A stretch of DNA of 32,668 bases from Caldifarciminota bacterium (lineage in GTDB: Bacteria > Hydrothermota > Hydrothermia > LBFQ01): NCBI GenBank assembly GCA_015492295.1, contig WGFI01000116.1:1-32668 (forward strand), given 5' to 3'. Positions 1-7,729 of the stretch are shown piece by piece; position 1 is the stretch's first letter, and every line of letters starts with the position of its first letter. The notes beneath the pieces are model-generated. The model was not told the DNA's origin. It saw nothing but the letters and a program-made list of their open reading frames with translations, and made no database searches. Both the position numbers and the translations under genes were made by a program.

Positions 1-559
1 ACTTATCCTTCAACTTCTTAACGAACTTCCTAACATGCTCAACCTTTAAAGTAGTCTTAACCTCCATCACTAAAACATAATCCTCACCAACCGCCAATAT
101 ATCTATCTCCATCTGCTTGGAATTATGCTCCCTCTTTAAATTCCTACTTATTACGAATTCCTTAAATCCCAAAGCGTTCAATGTATATTCAATGTTATCA
201 AATACTATCTTCTCGCTGAATCTTTTCCATGTGCCGTTTAGGTCGCTTATGGCTCTCGTCACGGCTTTTATCTGATAGTCCGTTTTCTTCCGTTCAACCG
301 TAAGTTCTTTTATCATCTTATCAGTTTCCTCCTGACTTTTCGTAAGTTCCTTTATTCTTATATCAGTTTCTTTCTGACTTTCGGCTAGTTCCTTTATCTT
401 TTTATCAGTTTCTCTCTGGCTCTCCATAAGTTCTTTTATCTTCTTATCAGTCTCTTTCATCTGTTCATCAGTTTTTTTCTGGCTTTCCGCAAGTTCCCTC
501 ATCTTCTCCTCCAATTCCTTTAAGCCCTTCCAAAATTCTTCCCTGTAATCTTTTGCCAT
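1..559 (-). CDS. Coiled-coil protein with PD-(D/E)XK nuclease-like domain (3' end outside window)
   Basis: The 186 visible residues are open to the window edge. The N-terminus starts MAKDYREEFWKGLKELEEKM. A highly charged coiled coil follows, with an exact 14-residue period: the pair TD recurs at residues 37, 51, 65, 79 and 93, each followed by a unit like KKIKELxESQxE. The C-terminal part (about 105-186) has the shape of a PD-(D/E)XK domain, with D153 in MEIDILAV and E166-x-K168 in VMEVKTT, the expected D-x12-ExK spacing. Families of this build are usually annotated as DUF3782/DUF3782-like proteins with a coiled-coil leader and a predicted nuclease core. Activity and target are unknown. The start is the ATG at 559, 8 nt downstream of a TATAAT box. 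The 14-residue repeat could change copy number by slippage. Confidence 0.8.
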   Translation of the reverse strand, partial: MAKDYREEFWKGLKELEEKMRELAESQKKTDEQMKETDKKIKELMESQRETDKKIKELAESQKETDIRIKELTKSQEETDKMIKELTVERKKTDYQIKAVTRAISDLNGTWKRFSEKIVFDNIEYTLNALGFKEFVISRNLKREHNSKQMEIDILAVGEDYVLVMEVKTTLKVEHVRKFVKKLKDK

Positions 560-567
560 AATAAAGT

Positions 568-573
568 ATTATA
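568..573 (-). promoter_or_regulatory. -10 box TATAAT for the coiled-coil nuclease gene
   Basis: On the minus strand TATAAT is followed by 8 nt and the ATG at 559. TTCGCCTT lies directly upstream. The box contains the TAA stop (569-571) of the upstream glycosyltransferase gene. No -35 hexamer is recognisable. Confidence 0.65.
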
Positions 574-1609
574 AAGGCGAATCTTTATCAGCATTTAAGA
601 GGGCATCCTTAACGATGATTAAGACCTCCAAAGGCAATCTCAAACGAGGATCTCCTACCGCACCAACACACAATATATAAACTAACAGTGGAAATATTAA
701 CCTCTTTTCTTCCCACAAACGCTTATAAATCAGAAGGATGTAAGGGTAGAATAATAAATACACGAATAACCATGCGTTTCCAAAGGGATAAAGGTATCCC
801 CTCGGTATGGGTTTTATAATCGTGTATAGTGTCCCTTTCAACCAGATTACCAAAGTCTCAACCGGATGTTTGAGAATCTCCGAAATTATAAAACCATTAA
901 CCATACTTATCCATTCCCCCAAACTTTCAAACTTACTATGATCAGCAATCTGCGATATATCTGTAAATTTACCCACAACATAGACGAGTACGCTCGTAGA
1001 AAATACACCCGAAAATATCGGAAATCCGCTTTTAATATAATTCACAAGCGTCCATAAAATTATAGGTATCATAAATAGAAGGCAATGGTATATAAACCTC
1101 TTTGGGTTTTTACTTATGATCCACATCAAAGGTGGGAAAAACAGAACCGTGCTTTGGCGCAATAAAGATAACATACCCCAAAGGAATCCCCATATTTTAG
1201 AAGTGGGGAATAATAACAACAAGGTCATTAAGGGGACATAAAGCCCTTCCGTCAGATTTTGATTGGTAAATACACTTATAGTTGGAGAAAAGAACAATAA
1301 AAATCCTTCCCTCCTGTACCCTCTACGAATCAAAAGATAGGAGGATAAAGCCAAAAGTATATGTTGCAGGATTATACTCCCCTTTGAGGATAACAGCATT
1401 AGAATAAGAGGATAGAGCGGCATTCTAAGCACATCGTGTCTAAGCGGGGGTGTGGTATCCGATGAGAATGTAAGATGCGTTTTTAAATTGTGCGCTATAA
1501 TTAGATATTCCTTCGCATCGCTTGTAAATGTTGGATAATCGCTTAATAAAGCAAAAACGGTTATGTAAATTTTAAAAAACGCGAGGAATAGGATGTATAG
1601 AAAAATCAT
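569..1609 (-). CDS. GT-C type membrane glycosyltransferase-like protein
   Basis: 346 residues with many hydrophobic segments. The N-terminal part matches the layout of the GT-C fold (PMT/ArnT-like) enzymes: a first membrane helix, then an extracytoplasmic loop with an acidic motif (TSDAKEYLIIAHNL), then RMPLYPLILMLL, which resembles the common R-x-PLYP element after loop 1. These enzymes transfer a sugar from a polyprenyl-phosphate donor on the outer face of the inner membrane. The acceptor cannot be read from sequence. A later region (about 250-330) has further hydrophobic helices. The ATG at 1609 is 7 nt downstream of a TAAAAT box and is divergent from the acyl-CoA dehydrogenase gene. Family membership is a motif call. 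Confidence 0.65.
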   Translation of the reverse strand: MIFLYILFLAFFKIYITVFALLSDYPTFTSDAKEYLIIAHNLKTHLTFSSDTTPPLRHDVLRMPLYPLILMLLSSKGSIILQHILLALSSYLLIRRGYRREGFLLFFSPTISVFTNQNLTEGLYVPLMTLLLLFPTSKIWGFLWGMLSLLRQSTVLFFPPLMWIISKNPKRFIYHCLLFMIPIILWTLVNYIKSGFPIFSGVFSTSVLVYVVGKFTDISQIADHSKFESLGEWISMVNGFIISEILKHPVETLVIWLKGTLYTIIKPIPRGYLYPFGNAWLFVYLLFYPYILLIYKRLWEEKRLIFPLLVYILCVGAVGDPRLRLPLEVLIIVKDALLNADKDSPL

Positions 1610-1616
1610 TCACCGA

Positions 1617-1622
1617 ATTTTA
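1617..1622 (-). promoter_or_regulatory. -10 box TAAAAT for the GT-C gene
   Basis: On the minus strand TAAAAT is followed by 7 nt and the ATG at 1609. Only 22 nt separate it from the divergent -10 at 1645-1650. Confidence 0.55.
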
Positions 1623-1644
1623 AAGATGTAAATTCATTCAGCCA

Positions 1645-1650
1645 TAGAAT
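1645..1650 (+). promoter_or_regulatory. -10 box TAGAAT for the acyl-CoA dehydrogenase operon
   Basis: TAGAAT is followed by 9 nt and the ATG at 1660, so the transcript should be leaderless or nearly so. TTCAGCCA lies directly upstream. No -35 is recognisable. Confidence 0.55.
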
Positions 1651-1659
1651 TTAAAACCT

Positions 1660-3093
1660 ATGTACGCGTTAAAGCCCAGCGAGCTCTTAAAAAAATTTGG
1701 AGTTGAATTGGATAAAGATATACTAAGCTATGAAGATTGGTGGTTTGATAAGGGTATAAAGGTGTCCGAGAGTGTGGATAGAATGGGCACCGTACCTTTG
1801 AGGATGTTTGACAGGTTGGGGAATCGTATTGATGAAGTTCTCTATCCCGAGGAGTACTGGGAGATGCTTTATAAAGGATACAAAATCGGAATAGTTGCGA
1901 GGGTCTTTGAAAAAAAGGATATTATGCCCTTTTTCAACATAGGATACATAGTTTCCTTCTTTGATGCTGGCCTGTATTGCCCATATACGGTTTCTTTATC
2001 AACGGCCATACCTATACATAAGTACGCGGAGGAGGATATTAAAAACAGATACCTTCCAAAGATGCTCCTGCAAAGTGAGGATGTTTGGCAAGGGGCGACC
2101 TGGATGACGGAGGTGAAAGGAGGCTCAGATTTAGGGAATACGGTTGAAACTATCGCTGAATATAGGAATGGAAAATGGATACTAAACGGTGAGAAGTACT
2201 TCGCGAGTAATGTTGGGGCGGAATTGGCCGTAGTCGCGGCGAGGATAAAGGGGAAACCGAAGGGGGTTAAAAACCTATCGTTATTTCTGCTTCCAAAGTA
2301 TAAAGAAAACGGTCAGTTGAATTATCATATAAGGAGGATAAAGGATAAGATCGGAACGAGGTCTGTACCAACCGGGGAAGTTGAGCTTAAAGATTCGGAG
2401 GCCTATCTTCTGGGTGAGGAGAGGTTCGGTATCTATCTTATACTTGAAGTTTTAAACATATCAAGGGTGGCTAACAGCGTCGGCAGCGTGGCGTTGATGC
2501 ATAGGGCTATATATGAAGCTTACAGATTTGCAAGTGAAAGATGGGCTTTTGGAAAGAGGATCATTGAACATCCCCTGTTGAAAAGACAGTTTGAAGATAA
2601 GTGGGAGCTTACGCTGAAAGCCTTTTCTTTGGCTTATGAGACGGCACAGGTTCTAAATAGGGTATATATGCAGAAGCCCCCATATTCCCCCGAATACCAT
2701 ATGTTTAGACTCCTGGCCCATCTTTCCAAGTATTGGACAGCTGAGGTTTGCGTACAAACATGCAAATGGGCTATGGAGGTGAATGGTGGGATGGGTGTCC
2801 TTTCGGAGTACCCCGTTGAAAGATTGCTTCGCGAATCTATGATATTGCCGATATGGGAAGGCACCCCGCATAGGCAGGCGCTTGATGCTGTGGAAGTTAT
2901 AGTAAAGAAGGATGCCCACCTTTTCCTGTATGAATACCTCAGGGAGTACGATAGCAGAAGCGAGGATATACTTAATATATGTAGGGAAATAAAGGAAATG
3001 CCCGATGAAGATAAGGAGAAGTACGCCGATATTTACATCAACGAGCTCGCCGAGACGGTCTCGGATGTACTATATAAGAAGTATAAACCATGA
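1660..3093 (+). CDS. Acyl-CoA dehydrogenase family protein (AidB-like)
   Basis: 477 residues, longer than the usual 380-residue short-chain enzymes and closer to the AidB-like branch. Visible family marks are WMTEVKGGSDLGNTVE (about 149-164), which corresponds to the flavin/substrate-binding M-T-E-x-x-x-G-S-D stretch, RFASERWAFGKRIIEHPLLK (about 290-310), and near the C-terminus NGGMGVLSEYPVERLLRE followed by LPIWEGTPHRQALDA. The WEGT motif is the usual flavin contact of the family. It should be a cytoplasmic FAD enzyme that dehydrogenates an acyl-CoA or acts on a related substrate. The substrate cannot be assigned, and AidB itself has a DNA-damage role. It is first in a two-gene unit and overlaps the alcohol dehydrogenase by ATGA, suggesting a joint role in alcohol, aldehyde or acyl metabolism. 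Confidence 0.88.
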   Translation: MYALKPSELLKKFGVELDKDILSYEDWWFDKGIKVSESVDRMGTVPLRMFDRLGNRIDEVLYPEEYWEMLYKGYKIGIVARVFEKKDIMPFFNIGYIVSFFDAGLYCPYTVSLSTAIPIHKYAEEDIKNRYLPKMLLQSEDVWQGATWMTEVKGGSDLGNTVETIAEYRNGKWILNGEKYFASNVGAELAVVAARIKGKPKGVKNLSLFLLPKYKENGQLNYHIRRIKDKIGTRSVPTGEVELKDSEAYLLGEERFGIYLILEVLNISRVANSVGSVALMHRAIYEAYRFASERWAFGKRIIEHPLLKRQFEDKWELTLKAFSLAYETAQVLNRVYMQKPPYSPEYHMFRLLAHLSKYWTAEVCVQTCKWAMEVNGGMGVLSEYPVERLLRESMILPIWEGTPHRQALDAVEVIVKKDAHLFLYEYLREYDSRSEDILNICREIKEMPDEDKEKYADIYINELAETVSDVLYKKYKP

Positions 3094-4109
3094 AGGCGGC
3101 CGTATGTAAAGAGCCGGGAAAACCTTTGGAGTTTGAGGATATTAACTTACGGAAACTTGAAGATGACGAGGTACTGATAAAGGTGCATTACTGCGGTATA
3201 TGTCACAGCGATATACACATAATTGACGGTCATTGGGCTGATAGGGTGAATTATCCCGTTATACCTGGGCATGAGGTCGTGGGTATAGTGGTTGATAAGG
3301 GTAAGAGGGTTAGGAATATTGATATTGGCGATAGGGTCGGTGTTCCTTGGATATATTCATCCTGCGGTATTTGCGACTACTGTCTTGAAGGTGAAGAGCA
3401 GTTTTGCCCGGAGTATAAGATAACTGGAATATCGGTTCCAGGAGGGTACGCCGAATATATGATTTCTAAGGGCGATTTCACAACGAAGATTCCGAAGGGG
3501 TTAAGGATGGAAGAGGCCGCACCCCTATTTTGCGCAGGTTTAACCGTCTATTCCGCCTTAAAGAGGGTGAATCTCCGTCCGGGGGAGAAGGTCGCCGTGC
3601 ATTCCATAGGAGGCTTAGGACATTTGGCCGTGCAATATGCCAAGGGTATGGGCGCCGAGGTGTTTGCAATAAGTAGTACAAAGGAAAAGGAGAGTTTGGT
3701 AAAGGAATTGGGTGCCGATGTTTTCGTGTGGGAAGGTGATGATGTGGTTGATATTCTCAAATCCTTCGGAGGAATGGATGTCATAATCACAACTTCCTTT
3801 ATCTCCTCTTCCATTGAAAAGCTGATAAAATGTTTGGCTCCGAGAGGTAGATTGACATTCGTAGGAAACGCTCCTGAGCCTATAAAGATTTATCCGAGGG
3901 AGATCCTTGGGAAAAGGCTCGTAATAACGGGCTCCGCTGTGGGAAACAGAAAACTCCTCAGGGAGACCCTTGAGTACGCGGTTAAATGGAATATAAGACC
4001 AAAGGTAGAGATTTACCCTTTTGATAAGATCAACGAATGTCTGGACAAGGTTCGCCGAGGAAAAGCTAATATGCGTATCGTTCTTGATATATCTTTTTCA
4101 ACCTTATAA
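3090..4109 (+). CDS. Zinc-dependent alcohol dehydrogenase (MDR family)
   Basis: 339 residues, full length for bacterial zinc alcohol dehydrogenases. Catalytic-zinc ligands are in CGICHSD (C38 with H39) and GHE (H61). The structural-zinc cysteines are C92, C95, C98 and C106 in the CGICDYCLEGEEQFCPE stretch. The nucleotide-binding fold begins at AVHSIGGLGHLAVQYAKGMG, where G-x-G-x-x-G is read as S-I-G-G-L-G-H. The enzyme should oxidise primary alcohols or reduce aldehydes with NAD(P). The ATGA overlap with the acyl-CoA dehydrogenase means translation is probably coupled. Its TAA stop (4107-4109) lies inside the -10 box of the ribosomal operon that follows. Substrate range and cofactor preference are not determined. 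Confidence 0.92.
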   Translation: MKAAVCKEPGKPLEFEDINLRKLEDDEVLIKVHYCGICHSDIHIIDGHWADRVNYPVIPGHEVVGIVVDKGKRVRNIDIGDRVGVPWIYSSCGICDYCLEGEEQFCPEYKITGISVPGGYAEYMISKGDFTTKIPKGLRMEEAAPLFCAGLTVYSALKRVNLRPGEKVAVHSIGGLGHLAVQYAKGMGAEVFAISSTKEKESLVKELGADVFVWEGDDVVDILKSFGGMDVIITTSFISSSIEKLIKCLAPRGRLTFVGNAPEPIKIYPREILGKRLVITGSAVGNRKLLRETLEYAVKWNIRPKVEIYPFDKINECLDKVRRGKANMRIVLDISFSTL

Positions 4110-4110
4110 T
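4105..4110 (+). promoter_or_regulatory. -10 box TATAAT for the rpsF operon, overlapping the upstream stop codon
   Basis: TATAAT is followed by 8 nt and the rpsF ATG at 4119. TTCAACCT lies directly upstream. The TAA stop of the alcohol dehydrogenase gene is bases 3-5 of the box. A weak TTGATA at 4084-4089 has only a 15-nt spacer. Confidence 0.7.
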
Positions 4111-4118
4111 AACCGCTT

Positions 4119-4406
4119 ATGAGGGAGTATGAGGTGGCACTACTTATGAGTTCCGAACAGGACGACGAGATGATGTCGGAAACGCTCAACAAAGTTAAAG
4201 AATTTATAAAAACGAACGGTGGTGAGATAATCGGGGAGGAGGATTGGGGAATAAGAAAATTGGCCTACCCCATAAAGAAACAAGAGTATGGTAGATATTA
4301 CTTTATAAAGTTTAAGTCTCCACCAAATGTAGCCTATGAACTCAACCAACATCTGAGGCTTATGAGAACGTTTTTAAGGTATATGGTTGTAAGGAGGGAG
4401 GAATAG
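4119..4406 (+). CDS. rpsF: 30S ribosomal protein S6
   Basis: 95 residues, normal for S6. MREYEVALLMSSEQDDEMMS is the usual first beta strand and helix. EEDWGIRKLAYPIKKQEYGR and YYFIKFKSPP are family signatures, and HLRLMRTFLRYMVVRREE closes the ferredoxin-like fold. S6 binds 16S rRNA with S18 in the platform of the small subunit. Order and content (rpsF-ssb-rpsR-rplI) match the widely conserved bacterial operon. It is the first gene after a TATAAT box 8 nt upstream, so its mRNA is probably leaderless. Confidence 0.97.
   Translation: MREYEVALLMSSEQDDEMMSETLNKVKEFIKTNGGEIIGEEDWGIRKLAYPIKKQEYGRYYFIKFKSPPNVAYELNQHLRLMRTFLRYMVVRREE
4391..4401 (+). promoter_or_regulatory. Shine-Dalgarno site for ssb
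   Basis: AAGGAGGGAGG ends 9 nt before the ssb ATG at 4411, inside the last codons of rpsF. It supports the chosen start and contrasts with the leaderless operon heads. Confidence 0.7.
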
Positions 4407-4410
4407 ATAC

Positions 4411-4851
4411 ATGAGCGCGGAAAGGGTTTTAAGATTACCCAATATAAACTTCGTTATCATAAGTGGAAGGCTGGTTTCGGATGCTGAGAAGAGGGTAACC
4501 AGCGATGGTAGGGGGTTTATTAAGCTTAGGATAGCAAACGATCAAACCTATCGTAAGGAGGACCAATGGGTTTCCGAGCCTTTATTTATAGATGTGATAT
4601 ACTCAATTAGGGATGAACTGAGACAGGATGAGGTTTTTAGAAGGTTGCTTAAAGGGACACCCATAGTCGTTGAAGGAAAGTTGAGGTATAGGGAATGGGA
4701 AACAGAGGGAAAGAGATATTATAGCTATTACATAAACGCTTATAGATTGCAGATACTTGAAAGGAAAGTTGAGCAAACTGAGGAGCAACGAGAGGAATTT
4801 TCCGAGCTTGACGAGGAGGAGGGTTTGCCTCCCGAGGATATACCATTTTAA
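4411..4851 (+). CDS. ssb: Single-stranded DNA-binding protein
   Basis: 146 residues. The OB fold begins at LPNINFVIISGRLVSDAE and continues through FIKLRIANDQTYR, PLFIDVIYS and GTPIVVEGKLRYREWE, the last being the classic SSB signature, to YYSYYINAYRLQILE. The acidic tail ends EEEGLPPEDIPF, which is the conserved D-(I/D)-P-F tip that recruits partner proteins in replication and repair. The protein coats single-stranded DNA as a tetramer in most bacteria. It sits between rpsF and rpsR as in many genomes and uses a Shine-Dalgarno site within rpsF. Confidence 0.97.
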   Translation: MSAERVLRLPNINFVIISGRLVSDAEKRVTSDGRGFIKLRIANDQTYRKEDQWVSEPLFIDVIYSIRDELRQDEVFRRLLKGTPIVVEGKLRYREWETEGKRYYSYYINAYRLQILERKVEQTEEQREEFSELDEEEGLPPEDIPF

Positions 4852-4852
4852 A

Positions 4853-4860
4853 AAGGAGGT
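4853..4860 (+). promoter_or_regulatory. Strong Shine-Dalgarno site for rpsR
   Basis: AAGGAGGT lies 5 nt before the ATG at 4866. This near-perfect site shows that the organism uses canonical anti-SD initiation inside operons. Confidence 0.85.
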
Positions 4861-4865
4861 AGAGC

Positions 4866-5060
4866 ATGGGAAAGAAGAAAGGTAGAACATTTGATTATAA
4901 GGATGTTGAAACCTTATCAAAGTACATATCCCCTACGGGTAAAATCCTGCCAAGAAGATACACCAAGCTCTCCGCAAAGGAACAAAGGAGATTGGCGAAG
5001 GCTATAAAACGCGCTAGGATAATGGCTCTCTTACCGTTTGTAAGGGAGTACGTGGTATGA
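4866..5060 (+). CDS. rpsR: 30S ribosomal protein S18
   Basis: 64 residues, a short but complete S18. Recognisable parts are [40 protein letters not shown] and [11 protein letters not shown], the standard S18 core. No zinc-binding cysteines are present, so this is the zinc-free form. It pairs with S6 on the 30S platform. Its stop overlaps the rplI start as ATGA. Confidence 0.97.
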   Translation: MGKKKGRTFDYKDVETLSKYISPTGKILPRRYTKLSAKEQRRLAKAIKRARIMALLPFVREYVV

Positions 5061-5509
5061 AGCAGGTAAATGTATTACTTTTAAAGGATGTGCATAATCT
5101 CGGTAAGGCCGGCAGTATAGTAAAGGTAAAGTGGGGATACGCTAAGAATTACCTTATACCCAAAGGACTTGCCCTTGAAGCCACCGAATCGGTCATAAAA
5201 TCCTATGAAAATCAGAGGAAGATGAGGGAAATATCAATGCAAAAGAGAAAGAAGAAGGCTGAAAAGCTCGCATCAACCATATCAAAGGAGAAGCTTATGT
5301 TCGTATTGAAAACAAACGAAGAAGGGAAACCTTTCGGTTCAATAACCCCTTCGGATGTTGCGCAAAAATTAAAAGAGAAGGGTTATCCGATTGAAAAAAA
5401 TATGATTCAGTCTGAAAACATATCCGAGTTTGGAACATTTAATATACCTATAAAACTTCACCCAGAAGTCGTTGCTCAGGTAAAGGTGGTCGTGGAACCT
5501 GAGAAATGA
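5057..5509 (+). CDS. rplI: 50S ribosomal protein L9
   Basis: 150 residues, full length. The N-terminal rRNA-binding domain is clear: [20 protein letters not shown] followed by [21 protein letters not shown] long connecting helix (about 50-80, rich in K, R and E) leads to the C-terminal domain with [19 protein letters not shown] and [16 protein letters not shown]9 is an elongated protein at the base of the L1 stalk that helps maintain reading frame. ATGA overlaps join it to rpsR and to the following gene. Confidence 0.97.
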   Translation: MKQVNVLLLKDVHNLGKAGSIVKVKWGYAKNYLIPKGLALEATESVIKSYENQRKMREISMQKRKKKAEKLASTISKEKLMFVLKTNEEGKPFGSITPSDVAQKLKEKGYPIEKNMIQSENISEFGTFNIPIKLHPEVVAQVKVVVEPEK

Positions 5510-5961
5510 AGAATCTCATAGAGTTAGAAGTCAAATCCGTGGTTATGATAAGCACGCAGGAGGGTATCCCCCAGGCTTTCGCCGTTGTCCTTAAAGAGAA
5601 GAACGGTTCCAGACTTCTTCCAATATATATCGGGGGATTTGAGGCGAATGCCATACAGATGGCAAAGGAAGGCGAAAAGTTTGATAGACCTTTAACCCAC
5701 GACTTAATGGTAAATATCATAGATACGCTTGGGGGGAAGGTTGATAGAGTGATAATAAATGACCTTATGGATAACACATTCTACGCGAGGATTATAATCA
5801 CGAAGGATGATAGGACTTACAGCATAGATGCCAGACCTTCGGATTCCATAGCCATTGCCCTACTTTCAAATGCTCCGATATATGTAAGCTCACATGTTAT
5901 GGATGAAGCGGGTGAATACTCTGCTGATTGGGACGAGGGAACGCAACAAGATTGGGAATAA
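5506..5961 (+). CDS. Bifunctional nuclease (BFN/DUF151) domain protein
   Basis: 151 residues made almost entirely of one BFN domain: LIELEVKSVVMISTQEG, then LLPIYIGGFEANAIQMA, HDLMVNIIDTLGG and DARPSDSIAIALLSNAPIYV. The IYIG-x-x-EA, LMVNIIDTLG and RPSDSIALA stretches are the family hallmarks. Related proteins have been reported to cleave DNA and RNA or to act in light and stress responses in plants, but the bacterial role is poorly known. The acidic tail (DEAGEYSADWDEGTQQDWE) is probably disordered. It is translationally coupled to rplI by ATGA, so it is likely made with the ribosomal proteins. Confidence 0.9.
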   Translation: MKNLIELEVKSVVMISTQEGIPQAFAVVLKEKNGSRLLPIYIGGFEANAIQMAKEGEKFDRPLTHDLMVNIIDTLGGKVDRVIINDLMDNTFYARIIITKDDRTYSIDARPSDSIAIALLSNAPIYVSSHVMDEAGEYSADWDEGTQQDWE

Positions 5962-6416
5962 TCCTATTATCCTATCTGCCCAATGATCTTGAAGCGTTGT
6001 ATATGGCCGTTGATAGCGCGTGCTCCAAAGGATGTTTTATAACGAAGAAGGTGCATTTCTTCGGTTTAAATAACGAAAATTTGAGGAGATATATAATTAT
6101 GAAGTATGCTAATGTTGAGGATACATGCCCAACGGAGATACATATACTTAACGGAAAGGTGAGTTATGATTTCTCATGGCTTAACTACGATCGCACCGTA
6201 GAGTTTAAAATGATGGTTAAGGTGTGCGATGGGGATGTTAAAACCTATGAAGGGATGTACAAGGATAAAGTTCCTCTGAACAAACTGAATTATGTTAGGG
6301 TTGAAGGTCTATCTCCCGATATAACTTCAACCGTTCCCACATACTTTGAAGTCGCCATTACGAGTCTGATCGTGCTCGGAGTTTTGTACGCGTTTTACAC
6401 CATTGAAGGAAGATGA
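5952..6416 (+). CDS. Small membrane-anchored protein of unknown function
   Basis: From the TTG at 5952 the protein is 154 residues. A TTG at 5928 in the same frame would add GRGNATR before the hydrophobic start, so the start is uncertain. The N-terminus (LGIILLSYLPNDLEA) looks like a short signal peptide. A soluble middle follows with three cysteines, and a C-terminal hydrophobic helix (YFEVAITSLIVLGVLYAFYT) ends in IEGR. The likely topology is a periplasmic domain held by a C-terminal anchor. No family is recognised. The gene overlaps the BFN gene and touches the HicB-like gene through ATGATG. Confidence 0.65.
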   Translation: MGIILLSYLPNDLEALYMAVDSACSKGCFITKKVHFFGLNNENLRRYIIMKYANVEDTCPTEIHILNGKVSYDFSWLNYDRTVEFKMMVKVCDGDVKTYEGMYKDKVPLNKLNYVRVEGLSPDITSTVPTYFEVAITSLIVLGVLYAFYTIEGR

Positions 6417-6694
6417 TGTTCAAATTCACAGCCATTATTAAGCTTTCCGAAGATGGAAATTATGAGATAACATTTCCCGCTATAAAAGGGATTAAAGCCA
6501 AGGGTTTCACCATTATGGATGCTTTGGAAAAGGGGGAGTACGCACTTCGGAAGTTCTTAGAAGATAGGATCCACGAAGGTGAGGATATACCAGAAGATAT
6601 AAAGAAAATTTCCATAAACACCGATGACATAGAGGAAGTCATAATAACCAAACTCATAGTTTTCCTTGAAGACAACAACATATTACAGGCCTAA
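6413..6694 (+). CDS. HicB-like protein
   Basis: 93 residues. FKFTAIIKLSEDGNYEITFP and IKGIKAKGFTIMDALEKGEY correspond to the HicB fold, where the usual text is a partial RNase-H-like strand set followed by G-x-T-x-x-E-A-L. HicB proteins normally neutralise the toxin HicA, a small double-stranded-RNA-binding RNase. No HicA-like gene is adjacent, and there is no ribbon-helix-helix or HTH tail beyond the short C-terminus (EEVIITKLIVFLEDNNILQA). It may therefore be a stand-alone member with another job. The start is ATG at 6413 or 6416. The glycosyltransferase gene begins right after its stop. Confidence 0.65.
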   Translation: MMFKFTAIIKLSEDGNYEITFPAIKGIKAKGFTIMDALEKGEYALRKFLEDRIHEGEDIPEDIKKISINTDDIEEVIITKLIVFLEDNNILQA

Positions 6695-7729
6695 ATGAGA
6701 ATTCTCATACTCGCGGATGCGTCGGTTTATCATCCTTATAAATGGGCTAAGCAGCTGAAAATCCTGGGAAACGATGTCAGAATCCTTACCTTTGAAAAAC
6801 CGTTAAAACCTTATGATACCTTATGGATCAGGAAATTCGGTGGGAAATTCAAATACTTTCTGGGTTTCAACGAGGTAATTACGGCCATAAAGGAGTTTAA
6901 GCCTCATATAATATTCCCGCATTTCCTACCCAATTACGGTATCATATCATCGTTTTTTAAGGGCTTTAAAATACTTGCTTTATGGGGTTCGGATATATTG
7001 GCCTGGCCGTTCAAGACCCCCCTCCATAAAGCGATCGCCAAGAATGTATTAAGCAAGTACGACATGATAGTCTGCGATGCCAAGTTTATAAAGGGTATTC
7101 TAAAAGATAAATTTGGGTTAGATGGCGAACTGATCAAGGTTGTGCCTTTCGGGGTGAATAGAGAGCTGCGTGATAAGCGACTATTATCCCTTCCGAGGTA
7201 TGAGATAAGGATCGTGTCAATACGGAGGTTGGAAAGTCTTTTCAACCATAAGGAGATACTAAAATTCGTCCGTATGCTATCCTCACATTTCAAGATCCAT
7301 CTAATCTATCTAAATGACGGATCCATGAGGGAGGAGATCAAAAGGAAAGCAAGGAAATTGAATGTTGAATTGGATTTTCTGGGAAAACTGCCCTTCAAAG
7401 ATTATATAAACATTCTAAGGAACTCTCATTTCTGTATATCCATACCTCATAGGGATGCAACATCCGTATCATTACTTGAAAGCATGGCTCTCGGATGCGT
7501 GCCCATCGTTTCCGATATACCTGCGAATAGGGAATGGGTTGATGATTCAACCGCCATTATATCCTCTCCAAGGGCGGAAATTTTATATCATAAATTCATG
7601 AAAACTTTCAGTTGGAATTGGTGGGAAAACGCTAGGATAAAGAATAAGGAGAAGATAAATTCAAGATGCGATTGGGAGAACAATGTTAAACTCTTTTGGG
7701 AGCAGGTGTTGGAGAGATTCAGTGCCTGA
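6695..7729 (+). CDS. Glycosyltransferase, GT-B fold, family 4-like
   Basis: 344 residues. The N-terminal Rossmann half starts MRILILADASVYHPYKWAKQ. The nucleotide-sugar-binding C-terminal half contains SLLESMALGCVPIVSDIPAN, which carries the E-x7 motif of GT4 enzymes, and DFLGKLPFKDYINILRNSHF, the usual linker to it. It should transfer a sugar from a nucleotide donor to a cell-surface glycan or lipid; donor and acceptor are unknown. The ATG directly follows the TAA of the HicB-like gene. The 3' end overlaps the convergent purine gene by 11 nt. Confidence 0.88.
   Translation: MRILILADASVYHPYKWAKQLKILGNDVRILTFEKPLKPYDTLWIRKFGGKFKYFLGFNEVITAIKEFKPHIIFPHFLPNYGIISSFFKGFKILALWGSDILAWPFKTPLHKAIAKNVLSKYDMIVCDAKFIKGILKDKFGLDGELIKVVPFGVNRELRDKRLLSLPRYEIRIVSIRRLESLFNHKEILKFVRMLSSHFKIHLIYLNDGSMREEIKRKARKLNVELDFLGKLPFKDYINILRNSHFCISIPHRDATSVSLLESMALGCVPIVSDIPANREWVDDSTAIISSPRAEILYHKFMKTFSWNWWENARIKNKEKINSRCDWENNVKLFWEQVLERFSA

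Noticed and set aside
6413-6694. A complete HicAB toxin-antitoxin pair
   Set aside because: Neither neighbour encodes a small HicA-like protein; they are a membrane-anchored protein and a glycosyltransferase.
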